Source: Pseudomonas eucalypticola
Lineage (GTDB): Bacteria; Pseudomonadota; Gammaproteobacteria; Pseudomonadales; Pseudomonadaceae
Direction: 5' to 3'
Assembly: GCF_013374995.1 (NCBI RefSeq)
Contig: NZ_CP056030.1
Span: 3,504,501-3,568,500 of the forward strand
Length of the DNA: 64,000 bases
Shown: positions 17,620 through 26,316 of the stretch, piece after piece
Layout of the letters: the number at the start of each line of letters is the position of its first letter
How positions within the stretch are numbered: position 1 is the first letter of the stretch
Made by a program: the position numbers and the translations under genes
Notes under the pieces: model-generated
Seen by the model: only the letters and a program-made list of their open reading frames with translations
What the model was told of the DNA's origin: nothing
Database searches by the model: none

Positions 17620-20013
17620 TTACTTGGGCAGCGCGAACGCCATCACGTAGTCACCCTGCTTGGTGCCCAGCGAACCATGACCACCGGCGACCACCAGCAC
17701 ATACTGGCGTCCGTCTTTGCCGGTGTAGGTCATCGGCGTGGTCTGCGCGCCGGCCGGCAGGCGGGCTTCCCACAACTGTTTGCCGTTGCGCACGTCATAG
17801 GCACGCAGGTACTGGTCCAGGGTGGCGCTGAGGAAGGCCACGCCGCCCTTGGTCATGAAGGTGCCGCCCAATGCGGGCACGCCCATGGTCAGCGGCAGCG
17901 GTACCGGCGAGTTGTCGCGCACGGTGCCGTTCTTGTGCTTCCAGATCACCTGGTGGGTGGTCATGTCCACGGCTGCGACGTAGCCCCAGGCCGGCGCCTG
18001 GCACGGCAGGCCCATGGGCGACAGGAAGGCGTTCATGATCACGCCATAGGGCGCGCCCTTGTTGGCCTGGATGCCTTCGGTCTCGCTCTTGCGGGCGGGG
18101 CCGCCTTCTACGTCCGAGGCGGGTACCAGCTTGTCGACGAAGGCCATGTAGTTGGGGTTCACGAACATGATCTGGCGTTCTGGGTCGACCGACACACCGC
18201 CCCAGTCGAACACCCCGAAGTTACCTGGGTACACCAGCGACCCCTGCAGCGACGGCGGCGTGAACGCGCCGTCGTAGCGCAGTTGCTTGAAGTCGATGCG
18301 GCACAGCATCTGGTCGAACGGGGTCACGCCCCACATGTCACGCTCGGTCATCACCGGTGGCATGAAGTTGAGCTGCGACTTGGGCTGGGTAGGCGCCGTG
18401 TGGTCGCCGGTGACTGCGCCACCCGGTACGGGGACTTCGTCGATGGGCACGATCGGCTGGCCGTTGGTGCGGTCCAGTACGTAGACGCTGCCCTGCTTGG
18501 TGGACGCGATCACCGCCGGCTTGATGCCGTCGGCGGTCTTGATGTCCATCAGGCTGGGCTGGCCGCCCACGTCCATGTCCCACAGGTCATGATGGGTGAA
18601 CTGGTAGGTCCAGCGCACGTGGCCGGTGGCGATGTCCAGGGCGGTGACGCCAGCGCTGTATTTCTCCGACGCCTCGGTGCGGTTGCCGCCCCACTGGTCG
18701 GGCATCTGGTTGCCCATGGGCAGGTACATCAGGCCCAGTTTCTCGTCGAAACTGATCAGCGACCACATGTTCGGCGAGTTGCGGGTGTAGTGCTGGCCCG
18801 GGGCGATAGGCGTGGTGTCATCGGGGTTACCGCTGTCCCAGTTCCATACCAGGTGGCCATCGTGCACGTCATAGGCACGCACCACACCCGAGGGTTCGTC
18901 AGTGGAGACGTTGTCGGTGACGTGGCCGCCAATGACCACCAGGTCCTTGGTCACGGCCGGTGGCGAGGTCGAGTAGTAGCCGCCGGCGGCGAAAGTCCCG
19001 ATGTTGGCGCGCAGGTCGATCTGGCCCTTGTCGCCGAAGCCTTCGCAGACCTTGCCGGTGTCGGCGTCGAGGGCGATCAGGCGGGTGTCGGCGGTGGGCA
19101 GGAACAGCCGGCGTGGGCAGGCGTTCGCCGCGGCGGCCGGGCTCTGTCCGCTGGCGGCATAGGCCGCGTCATCGTGGTACGACACACCACGGCAGGTCAT
19201 GTGCGCCCAGCCTTTGAAGTTGGCGGCGTTCTGGGTGCTGATCTGCGGGTCGTAGCGCCAGATTTCCTTGCCGGTGTCCGGGTCCAGGGCGATGACCTTG
19301 CTGTGCGGGGTGCACACGTAGAGCATGCCGTTGACCTTCAGCGGGGTGTTCTCCGCGGTAGTCTCGCCCGGGTCGTTAGGGCCGGGGATGTCGCCGGTGC
19401 GGTAGGTCCAGGCCGGTTGCAGCTTGTCGGCGTTGGCCGGGGTGATCTGCGCCAGCGGCGAATAGCGATCGCCGAAGGCGGTACGGCCATAGGCCTGCCA
19501 GTCGCCCTCGGGCATGGCCGGGGCGCCGCTGGCGGTACCGGCGGTGTCGCGGTCCAGTTGGCCTTGGATTTCACCTGGGTGGGTGAACTGGCTGGCGATG
19601 GCGGTGGCGCCTGCCAGGACCACGGCCACGCTCAGGGTGCCGGTGCCCAGGGCATAGGGCACGCCCGCCAGCAGCGGCCTGCGGAACCAGGGCAGTAACA
19701 GCACCAGGCCGAGCACGAACCACAAGGCCAGGCGTGGCACCAGTTGCCACCAGTCCAGGCCCACTTCCCACAGCGACCACAGGGTGCTGGCGAACAGCAC
19801 CAGGGCGTACAGCGGCAACGCGGCGCGCCGGCCCGCCAACAGCAACGCGCCAGTCAGGGCGATGCCGAGGCCACTCAACAGGTAGTACAACGAGCCACCC
19901 AATGTGGCCAACTTGATACCGCCGGCCAACAGGGCCAGGCCCATCAGCAGCATCACCACGCCGAGCAGGCTCGGCAGCAGGCGACGCGGCGTGGAAGCAC
20001 GGTCTGTGCTCAT
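17620..20013 (-). CDS. gcd: Membrane-bound PQQ glucose dehydrogenase
   Basis: Quinoprotein glucose dehydrogenase of 797 aa (E. coli Gcd is 796 aa). It oxidises glucose to gluconolactone in the periplasm and passes electrons to ubiquinone. Five membrane helices occupy about residues 12-145; the rest is an eight-bladed PQQ propeller. Typical segments are GDWQAYGRTAFGDRYSPLAQ, the C-R-G-V disulfide/PQQ region (MTCRGVSYHDD), the tryptophan-docking strands (DPDTGKEIWRYD) and the C-terminal GHGSLGTKQGDYV. It stands alone, followed by a REP pair and preceded by a long inverted-repeat element. Gluconate made this way is central to sugar use in Pseudomonas. Confidence 0.95.
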   Translation of the reverse strand: MSTDRASTPRRLLPSLLGVVMLLMGLALLAGGIKLATLGGSLYYLLSGLGIALTGALLLAGRRAALPLYALVLFASTLWSLWEVGLDWWQLVPRLALWFVLGLVLLLPWFRRPLLAGVPYALGTGTLSVAVVLAGATAIASQFTHPGEIQGQLDRDTAGTASGAPAMPEGDWQAYGRTAFGDRYSPLAQITPANADKLQPAWTYRTGDIPGPNDPGETTAENTPLKVNGMLYVCTPHSKVIALDPDTGKEIWRYDPQISTQNAANFKGWAHMTCRGVSYHDDAAYAASGQSPAAAANACPRRLFLPTADTRLIALDADTGKVCEGFGDKGQIDLRANIGTFAAGGYYSTSPPAVTKDLVVIGGHVTDNVSTDEPSGVVRAYDVHDGHLVWNWDSGNPDDTTPIAPGQHYTRNSPNMWSLISFDEKLGLMYLPMGNQMPDQWGGNRTEASEKYSAGVTALDIATGHVRWTYQFTHHDLWDMDVGGQPSLMDIKTADGIKPAVIASTKQGSVYVLDRTNGQPIVPIDEVPVPGGAVTGDHTAPTQPKSQLNFMPPVMTERDMWGVTPFDQMLCRIDFKQLRYDGAFTPPSLQGSLVYPGNFGVFDWGGVSVDPERQIMFVNPNYMAFVDKLVPASDVEGGPARKSETEGIQANKGAPYGVIMNAFLSPMGLPCQAPAWGYVAAVDMTTHQVIWKHKNGTVRDNSPVPLPLTMGVPALGGTFMTKGGVAFLSATLDQYLRAYDVRNGKQLWEARLPAGAQTTPMTYTGKDGRQYVLVVAGGHGSLGTKQGDYVMAFALPK

Positions 20014-20729
20014 AGTGCGTTTTCTCCAGAATGATGAAAGGCGCGCGACGACCGCCCGGTCTATACCGAGTGCAGCGTTGCGACGGCTTAGGTTTTTTAT
20101 GGTTCTTCACGAATTGCCAGGAAAGTTGGTGATGCTTACAAAGATCTTTAGTGAACAAACAAAGCGGACTAGGTGATCTCACAGGCATAACTGGCTCGAA
20201 ACAGATGTGGGAGTGGGGGGGCGCCGAGCCCTTGCCCGGGAAGCGCCGTGCGGACGGCGCTCGATCACAACGGCGACACAACAACGTCGCCTGGAGCTTG
20301 GTAGCCCTGCTGCAATCTCGAGCCAGCAACTCCGATGAACAATCCTGTAGCCCCGGCTTGCAACCGCGTCAAGGCAGAAAGACGCATGTCTTGGGATTTC
20401 CTGCGCGTTTGAAACCGAGCGCCGCCCGCGCGGCGCTTCCCGGGCAAGGGCTCGGCGCCCCCCACTCCCACATCTGTTTCGGGCCAGTTATGCCTGTGAA
20501 ATCGCCTAGTCCGCCTTGTTTGTCCACTGCGGATGGGTGGTGGTGCCACAACTTTCTCTACAGCCCGTGAAGAACCTTCTTTATAAGTACGAAGTCAGCG
20601 CAAGGTCTGACAGACACGCGACGCAAAAGGTCGATTGAAAGGCGTAACAGCACAGATACGATGTCATACCTGGGCGCGACATTGCATCGCACCAAGGTCT
20701 AATACATTTCGTTGACGGGGCTATGCCCT
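20014..20729. other. 716-bp intergenic region without a supported gene
   Basis: Apart from the gcd promoter side and the long inverted-repeat element (20150-20527, listed separately), I see no gene. Open frames here lie inside the repeat arms and read differently in each arm. The stretch 20528-20729 has neutral composition, no ribosome binding site and no recognisable RNA; an unannotated small RNA cannot be excluded. Confidence 0.5.
20150..20527. repeat. MITE-like element with ~113-bp inverted arms containing REP cores
   Basis: Two arms of about 113 bp (20150-20262 and 20414-20527) are reverse complements with about ten mismatches. Both arms start GTG(A/G)ACAAACAA(A/G)GCGGAC and contain ACAGATGTGGGAG followed by a GCCCTTGCCCGGGAAGCGCC core, which is REP-like. 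The 150-bp middle holds smaller hairpins, including GGCGAC/GTCGCC. There is no transposase. It could be a non-autonomous element or a compound REP structure. Transcribed, it would form a very stable hairpin between garK and gcd. Confidence 0.75.
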
Positions 20730-21866
20730 TCAGCAGTGACGCAGCGCCCACAGGCGGGCGATGTCACGGGCACGTTCGCGCAGCAACGGCGCCGCGTTCC
20801 GACAGGCATGTTCCAGGGTCATCGGGCCGCTGGCCAGGGCGAAGGCGGCGCTGACGCCGTGGTCGTACATCTGTTCGTAGCCGTCGCCCAGGGTGCCGGC
20901 GATGACCACCACTGGCACCTGGGCCGCGCGGGCCACGCGGGCCACGCCAAACGGTGTCTTGCCGCGCAGTGTCTGGGCGTCGAAACGCCCTTCGCCCGTG
21001 ATCACCAGGTCGGCCCCCGCCACCGCCTCGGCCAGGCCCACCAGTTCAGCCACCACTTCCACGCCAGGGCGGAAGGTGGCGTTCAGGAAGGCCTTGGCGG
21101 CGAAGCCCATGCCCCCTGCCGCGCCAGCGCCCGGTGCTTCACGCAGGTCGCGGCCCAGCACCCCGGCGGCGTGATCGGCGAAGCGTCCCAGCGCGGCGTC
21201 CAGTTGCCGCACCTGTTCGGGGCTGGCGCCCTTCTGCGGGCCGAATACGTGGGAGGCGCCGTGGGGGCCGCACAAGGGGTTGTCGACATCGGCGGCCACC
21301 TCGAAAGTGACCTCGGCCAGGCGCGGGTCCAGGCCTTCGAGGTTGACGCTCTGGACCTGGGCCAGGGCCAACCCGCCCTTGGCCAGGGCCGCGCCGCTGG
21401 CGTCGCGCACGTCCAGGCCCAGGGCGCGGAGCATGCCGGTGCCGGCGTCGTTGGTGGCGCTGCCGCCAATGGCCAGGATGACCCGCCGCGCGCCAGCGTC
21501 CAGGGCCGCGCGAATCAGTTCGCCGGTGCCGAAGGTGCTGCTGGCGCAGGCGTCCCGCTGGGCCAGGGGCACCAATTGCAAGCCACTGGCTTCAGCCATT
21601 TCGATGATGGCCGTGGCGCTGTCGGCCAGCCAGCCCCAGCGTGCCTGCACCGCCGAACCCAGCGGGCCCTCGACGGTTTCCGTACGCAGTTCACCGTCAC
21701 AGGCCGCCAGAATCGCCTCCATGGTGCCCTCGCCTCCATCGGCCATGGGGCATTGCAGCAACTGGGCCTGGGGCAGCGCCTGGGCCAGGCCTTCAGCGAT
21801 GGCGACGGCGACGCCGGCGGCGCTGAGGCTATCCTTGAACGAGTCGGGGGCGATGACGATTTTCAT
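20730..21866 (-). CDS. garK: Glycerate kinase
   Basis: Glycerate 2-kinase of the GarK/GlxK family, 378 aa, phosphorylating D-glycerate for entry into glycolysis. Family signs are MKIVIAPDSFKDSLSA, CPMADGGEGT, LAIGGSATNDAGTGMLRALG and DLVITGEGRFDAQTLRGKTP. It lies 93 bp downstream of the CdaR-type regulator on the same strand, with the likely transporter divergent from that regulator. Together these look like a glycerate or sugar-diacid uptake and use module. Confidence 0.93.
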   Translation of the reverse strand: MKIVIAPDSFKDSLSAAGVAVAIAEGLAQALPQAQLLQCPMADGGEGTMEAILAACDGELRTETVEGPLGSAVQARWGWLADSATAIIEMAEASGLQLVPLAQRDACASSTFGTGELIRAALDAGARRVILAIGGSATNDAGTGMLRALGLDVRDASGAALAKGGLALAQVQSVNLEGLDPRLAEVTFEVAADVDNPLCGPHGASHVFGPQKGASPEQVRQLDAALGRFADHAAGVLGRDLREAPGAGAAGGMGFAAKAFLNATFRPGVEVVAELVGLAEAVAGADLVITGEGRFDAQTLRGKTPFGVARVARAAQVPVVVIAGTLGDGYEQMYDHGVSAAFALASGPMTLEHACRNAAPLLRERARDIARLWALRHC

Positions 21867-21959
21867 GACGGTTACTCCAGTTTCTTGTACGGCCCATGCT
21901 GCCAGTTGCCCGGCCGCTCTGCGCCAGGCCCCTGCACAAGGCTGGCGGCGCTTTGTTGT

Positions 21960-23063
21960 TCATTTCGACAAATCGGCCGGCAGCAGTTGCACCCCCAGGT
22001 ACAGGGTCAGCATGCCTTCCAGGCGGTTCGGGTCGATGCCGCTCAGTTCAGCGATGCGCTCCATGCGGTAGCGCAGGCTGTTGCGGTGGATACCCAGGGC
22101 ATCGGCGCAGGCCTGGCTCTGGCCGTCGTGGTCGCACCAGGCACGCAAGGTGGTCAGCAACTGGCCGCCACTGTCCTTGGCCATGACCCGATGCAACGGC
22201 CCCAGCCATTCCTCCAGGCTGTCGTCCCCCCGGTGGCGCCAAAGCATGGCCGGCAGGCGCAGGCGCGCCAGGGTCAGGCAGCGCTGGCCGGGCAGAATGT
22301 CACGGCCGTAAGCCAGCACGTCGCGCACGCCGCGGTAGCCGCGGCGCAACGTGGCCAAGTCATCGGCCGGCTGCCCCAGCGCCACGCGCTCCACCGCCCA
22401 GCCCTGGGCGCCCAGCTTGTCCAGCAGACGCTGCTCATCCACTACGACGCTGGCGGGCCGGCACCACAGCAGCGAACCGGCGGCCGGGCTCAGGCACCAG
22501 CTGTCGGGGTAGCGGCCCGCGAGCCAGGCGGCCATGGCATCGCTACCCTGCGCCGCGTGCAGCTCGAACAGCCACGGCGTGCGCGACAGTTGAGGCTTCA
22601 GGCCCATTTGCCGGGCCTCGTCGAGCAACCGCGGCGAGTCGTCGCCGTCCAGCAGCAGCGCCAGCAGGTCGTCGCAGCGCTGGCGCCGCCAATGCTGTTC
22701 CACCTGCAAGCGGCGCTGGCCCACCAGCATCTCGGCGGTCATGCGCACCAGTTCGCCGAACGTGCGCAACTGCGCCGGGTCGCCGGTCAGGCCCAGCACG
22801 CCGATCAGCCGGCCATCGAGCAGCAGCGGGAGGTTTACCCCCGGCTGCACGCCCTTCAGGCACTGCGCGGCCTGGGCGTCGAGTTCCACCACCCGGCCGT
22901 TGGCCAATACCAGTTGGGCGCCTTCGTGGCGGGTGTTGATGCGTTCCGGCTCGCCACTGCCCAGAATCAGCCCCTGGCTGTCCATGACGTTGACGTTGCA
23001 GGGCAGAATGGCCATCGCGCGGTCGACAATGTCTTGCGCAAGGTCGTGATCGAGTTCAAACAT
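21960..23063 (-). CDS. CdaR-type sugar-diacid/glycerate responsive regulator
   Basis: A 367-aa regulator from ATG 23063 (MFELDHDLAQDIVDRAMAIL). The N-terminal putative sugar-diacid recognition domain (about residues 1-135, with VNVMDSQGLILGSGEPERI) and the C-terminal PucR-like HTH (about 315-350, DALGIHRNSLRYRMERI) are as in E. coli CdaR (385 aa), which responds to D-glycerate. It is followed by garK and divergent from an MFS gene, with an 8-bp dyad in the gap. The open frame extends 34 codons upstream but lacks a better start. Confidence 0.85.
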   Translation of the reverse strand: MFELDHDLAQDIVDRAMAILPCNVNVMDSQGLILGSGEPERINTRHEGAQLVLANGRVVELDAQAAQCLKGVQPGVNLPLLLDGRLIGVLGLTGDPAQLRTFGELVRMTAEMLVGQRRLQVEQHWRRQRCDDLLALLLDGDDSPRLLDEARQMGLKPQLSRTPWLFELHAAQGSDAMAAWLAGRYPDSWCLSPAAGSLLWCRPASVVVDEQRLLDKLGAQGWAVERVALGQPADDLATLRRGYRGVRDVLAYGRDILPGQRCLTLARLRLPAMLWRHRGDDSLEEWLGPLHRVMAKDSGGQLLTTLRAWCDHDGQSQACADALGIHRNSLRYRMERIAELSGIDPNRLEGMLTLYLGVQLLPADLSK

Positions 23064-23098
23064 GGTCTGGAGAAATCCTGATAAACGCGTCTGTAGAA

Positions 23099-23130
23099 TT
23101 GCACAGCCGGGGCGCTCTATGCCTGTGCAA
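23099..23130. promoter_or_regulatory. Dyad between cdaR-type gene and MFS, candidate operator
   Basis: Perfect 8-bp arms TTGCACAG (23099-23106) and CTGTGCAA (23123-23130), 16 nt apart, so the arms face the same side about two helical turns apart. The dyad sits in the 154-bp divergent gap and is the best candidate for the CdaR-type regulator. Confidence 0.5.
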
Positions 23131-23217
23131 ACACACAAAGACAGTGCCTGCTTCGTCACAGACACTCAAGGGTGGCTCACGATAGCCGCGAATAACATAA
23201 AAACAGAGAGAAATTGC

Positions 23218-24525
23218 ATGTCTACCCCAACCGCCCTTGACCATGGCACTTCCAGCGTCAGGGACGCTGTGTACCGGCGCATCACCCTGCGCCTGATCCC
23301 CTTCATCTTCGTCTGTTACCTGTTCAACTACCTGGACCGCGTGAACGTCGGGTTCGCCAAGTTGCAGATGCTCGACGCGCTGAAGTTCAGCGAAACCATC
23401 TACGGCCTGGGTGCCGGTATTTTCTTCATCGGCTACGTGCTGTGCGGCCTGCCCAGCAACCTGGCGCTGACCCGCTTCGGCCCGCGGCGCTGGATCGCGG
23501 TGATGATGCTGGCCTGGGGAGGGTTGTCCACCTGCCTGCTGTTCGTCACCACGCCCATGGAATTCTACGTGCTGCGCCTGCTCACCGGCGCTGCCGAAGC
23601 GGGCTTCTTCCCCGGCATCGTGCTGTATCTCTCCCAGTGGTTTCCCAATGCCCGGCGTGGCCGCATCATGGCCTTGTTCATGTCGGCCATTCCCGTGTCC
23701 GGCCTGCTGGGCAGCCCGTTCTCCGGCTGGATCCTCAACCACTTCGCCGTGGGCCAGCACGGCCTGGCGGCGTGGCAGTGGATGTTTCTGATCCAGGGCA
23801 TTCCGACCATGGTGCTGGGCGCGCTGGCCTATTTCCTGCTCAGCGACAGCTTCGCCAAGGCCACCTGGCTGACCAGCGAACAACGCCACGTGGTGGAAAG
23901 CGACCTGGCCGAGGACGCCCGCAACAAACCTGCGCAGCAGCGTGACAGCCTGGGCGCGGTGTTCGCCACGCCGCTGATCTGGGTGCTGGGGCTGATCTAC
24001 TTCTGCATTCAGAGCGGCGTATACGCCATCAATTTCTGGCTGCCGTCGATCATCAAGAACCTGGGCTTCAGCGATGCCCTGGTGATCGGCTGGTTGAGCG
24101 CCATTCCTTACCTGCTGGCCGGTGTGTTCATGTTGCTGGTGGGCCGCTCGGCGGACCTGCGCAACGAACGCCGCTGGCACCTGGTGGTGCCGATGCTGAT
24201 GGGCGCCGCGGGCCTGGTGATCGCCGTGAACTTCGCCGCCACCCCGGCCATCGCCATCGTCGGCCTGAGCATCGCCACCATGGGCGCCCTCACCGGCCTG
24301 CCGATGTTCTGGCCCCTGCCCACGGCGCGCCTGAGCGCGGGGGTGGCCGCGGGCGGGCTGGCGATCATCAACTCGGTAGGCCAGATGGCCGGGTTCCTGA
24401 GCCCCTACATCGTCGGCTTCATCAAGGACCAGACGGGCTCCACCGACGCGGCACTGTACGCACTGGCAGGGCTCATCGTGGTGGGTAGCGCGGTAGCCTG
24501 GAAGGTCGCCGGCAAACGCGCCTGA
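23218..24525 (+). CDS. MFS transporter, anion:cation symporter (ACS) family
   Basis: A 435-aa, 12-helix transporter starting at ATG 23218 (GAGAG 7 nt upstream). The N-terminus RLIPFIFVCYLFNYLDRVNV and the FGPRRWIAVMMLAWG and AAEAGFFPGIVLYLSQWFP segments mark the ACS branch, which moves organic acids such as glucarate, galactarate, tartrate and phthalate. Next to a CdaR-type regulator and garK, glycerate or a sugar diacid is the likely cargo; that is inference. A longer open frame upstream overlaps the regulator's start and is not used. Confidence 0.85.
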   Translation: MSTPTALDHGTSSVRDAVYRRITLRLIPFIFVCYLFNYLDRVNVGFAKLQMLDALKFSETIYGLGAGIFFIGYVLCGLPSNLALTRFGPRRWIAVMMLAWGGLSTCLLFVTTPMEFYVLRLLTGAAEAGFFPGIVLYLSQWFPNARRGRIMALFMSAIPVSGLLGSPFSGWILNHFAVGQHGLAAWQWMFLIQGIPTMVLGALAYFLLSDSFAKATWLTSEQRHVVESDLAEDARNKPAQQRDSLGAVFATPLIWVLGLIYFCIQSGVYAINFWLPSIIKNLGFSDALVIGWLSAIPYLLAGVFMLLVGRSADLRNERRWHLVVPMLMGAAGLVIAVNFAATPAIAIVGLSIATMGALTGLPMFWPLPTARLSAGVAAGGLAIINSVGQMAGFLSPYIVGFIKDQTGSTDAALYALAGLIVVGSAVAWKVAGKRA

Positions 24526-24622
24526 CCTGGCCTGCCCTGGCCCTGATGGCGTAAAGAGCACTGGCGGCGCCGGGGCCACCCGGCGTACCTTTGAGGCTTT
24601 CCACCGCAAAGGGATGTCACCG

Positions 24623-25624
24623 ATGATTTACCGTGCATTGGGCCACAGTGGCCTGAAGGTTTCCGCCCTGACCCTGGGCAGCATGATGTTCGGCGAGCAG
24701 ACGGCCACCGAGGATGCCCTGCGCATCATCGACAAGGCCTGGGACCAGGGGATCAATTTCATCGACACCGCCGACGTCTACAACGGCGGGCGCAGCGAGG
24801 AAATCGTCGGCGAAGCCGTGGCCCGTCACCGCCATGACTGGATTGTCGCCACCAAGGTCGGCTTCGGTCCCGCCGACGGCGTGCCCAACCGCAGCGGCCT
24901 GAGCCGCAAGCATATCTTCAACGGCGTGGAAGCCAGCCTGACACGCCTGGGCACTGACTACATCGACCTGTACTACCTGCACCGCGATGACCTCACTACG
25001 CCGCTGGAGGTGACCGTGAGCGCCATCGGCGACCTGTTGCGCCAGGGCAAGATCCGCCACTGGGGCGTGTCCAACTTCCGCGGCTGGCGCCTGGCCGAAA
25101 TCGTCAACGTGGCCCAGCGCCTGGGCGTGGACAAGCCGGTGGCCAGCCAGCCGCTGTACAACATCGTCAACCGCCAGGTCGAGACCGAGCAACTGACCGC
25201 CGCGGCCTACCACGGCCTGGGTGTGGTGCCCTTCAGCCCCCTGGCCCGCGGCGTGCTCAGCGGCAAGTACACGCCTGGCGCGGCCCCCGACGCCGGCAGC
25301 CGCGCGGGGCGCCAGGACAAGCGTATTCTGGAAACCGAGTGGCGCGACGAATCCCTGCACATCGCCCGGCAGATCCAGGCGTACACGGAGGACAAGGGCG
25401 TGGGCATCGTCGAGTTCGCCATCGCCTGGGTGCTCAACAACCCCCGCGTCAGCTCGGCCATCGTCGGGCCGCGTACCGAAGCGCAGTGGGACACCTACGG
25501 CGGTGCGCTGCAGGTGAGCATCACGGCTGAGGACGAGGCTTTCATCGACAGCCTGGTAGCGCCAGGGCACCCCTCGACACCGGGCTACAATGACCCGGGC
25601 CACTTCGTCAGCGGCCGCGCCTGA
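24623..25624 (+). CDS. Aldo/keto reductase
   Basis: NADPH-dependent aldo/keto reductase of 333 aa. The ATG at 24623 is preferred over that at 24614 because AAAGGGA is correctly spaced for it. The catalytic tetrad is visible: Asp48, Tyr53 (DTADVYNGG), Lys78 (VATKVG) and His120 (YYLHRDD). The VSNFRGW and PFSPLARGVLSGKY segments are typical. It follows the MFS gene by 97 bp and may be cotranscribed, but its substrate is unknown. A strong hairpin follows it. Confidence 0.9.
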   Translation: MIYRALGHSGLKVSALTLGSMMFGEQTATEDALRIIDKAWDQGINFIDTADVYNGGRSEEIVGEAVARHRHDWIVATKVGFGPADGVPNRSGLSRKHIFNGVEASLTRLGTDYIDLYYLHRDDLTTPLEVTVSAIGDLLRQGKIRHWGVSNFRGWRLAEIVNVAQRLGVDKPVASQPLYNIVNRQVETEQLTAAAYHGLGVVPFSPLARGVLSGKYTPGAAPDAGSRAGRQDKRILETEWRDESLHIARQIQAYTEDKGVGIVEFAIAWVLNNPRVSSAIVGPRTEAQWDTYGGALQVSITAEDEAFIDSLVAPGHPSTPGYNDPGHFVSGRA

Positions 25625-25629
25625 CCCCC

Positions 25630-25655
25630 GCAGGCGCTGGAAAACCAGCGCCTGC
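25630..25655. terminator. Bidirectional hairpin
   Basis: Perfect 11-bp stem GCAGGCGCTGG/CCAGCGCCTGC with an AAAA loop in the 48-bp gap between two convergent genes. There is no long T-run on either side, so it is terminator-like and not canonical. Confidence 0.65.
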
Positions 25656-25672
25656 AGCTAGCCAGGGCAGGT

Positions 25673-26074
25673 TCAGGTCAGGCATACCAGGGGCAGGGCC
25701 TGGCGCACGGCTTCCTGTTCCGAAGCCACGGCCAGGTGCGCGATGCCGAAGGCCTTGACCGCCATTTCCCCGCGCGCCCGAGCCTCGGCGCGCTGCTGCT
25801 CGTCAGGTTCGATGCTGATCATCGCCTTGCACACCGTGGCCAGCGGAATCTTGTTGTGCTTGAGCCAGACACCGCGCTGACGGCGGTCTTCGGTAGTTTC
25901 TTCCTGGCGCAACTGGTCGTAGATCAGCACGAAGGGCCGGCCATTCTCCACCAGCGCAGTGGTTTCCGTTTCCCACTGGCTGGCGTAACCAGGCGTCACC
26001 GCCTGTTCACGGAAATAAACCAGCGGAAAGCGGCTGACGTCATGTACGGCGAAGCGGGTCGTGTCGAGTGACAT
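25673..26074 (-). CDS. Conserved-looking protein of unknown function, divergent from TonB receptor
   Basis: A 133-aa soluble protein with AGGAG 7 nt before its ATG. I do not recognise the family. It has a central ALVENGRPFVLIYDQLRQEE block, a basic DRRQRGVWLKHNK segment and a later strand with the acidic SIEPDEQQ, with no signal peptide or membrane segment. The layout recalls small STAS- or SpoIIAA-like alpha/beta proteins. It is divergent from a siderophore receptor gene, with a repeated AAGTGC dyad between, so it may share regulation with iron uptake. That is inference. Confidence 0.7.
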   Translation of the reverse strand: MSLDTTRFAVHDVSRFPLVYFREQAVTPGYASQWETETTALVENGRPFVLIYDQLRQEETTEDRRQRGVWLKHNKIPLATVCKAMISIEPDEQQRAEARARGEMAVKAFGIAHLAVASEQEAVRQALPLVCLT

Positions 26075-26130
26075 GTGGTTACTCCTTGGCGTGTGTCAAC
26101 GGCAGGTTAGCCGTGCAACACGGCGCAGCG

Positions 26131-26159
26131 GAAGTGCAGAAGACGCACTTCATAAGTGC
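26131..26159. promoter_or_regulatory. AAGTGC dyad plus third half-site
   Basis: GAAGTGC (26131-26137) and GCACTTC (26145-26151) form a perfect 7-bp dyad with a 7-nt centre; a third AAGTGC follows at 26154-26159. It lies in the 242-bp gap between the orphan 133-aa gene and the TonB receptor. It does not look like a Fur box. Confidence 0.45.
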
Positions 26160-26316
26160 GCGAGGCGGCATTTACCCGAGCGGCGACAGCACTGAGAATG
26201 CGTCGCAACATCATCAGGCCATCACTTCGAAACGATGGCTCTGCTGAGCGCGCGCCCCTCGCCGGGCGCCCCGGCGTTCTCCTGCATTCTCCCACTCGCT
26301 GCTCAAGGAACCGAAG

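Noticed and set aside
17470..19698. 742-codon open frame antisense to gcd
   Set aside because: It mirrors the gcd codon pattern on the other strand; low-complexity Gly/Val/His-rich product, no ribosome binding site.
20265..20570. Short open frames inside the 20150-20527 element
   Set aside because: They come from the inverted arms, so both strands mirror each other; no ribosome binding site or family.
20712..23081. 789-codon open frame antisense to garK and the CdaR-type gene
   Set aside because: GC-driven shadow spanning two clear genes; Ala/Gln/Gly-rich product without a family.
23056..24609. 517-codon open frame antisense to the ACS transporter
   Set aside because: Shadow of a high-GC gene; repetitive His/Gln/Gly product.
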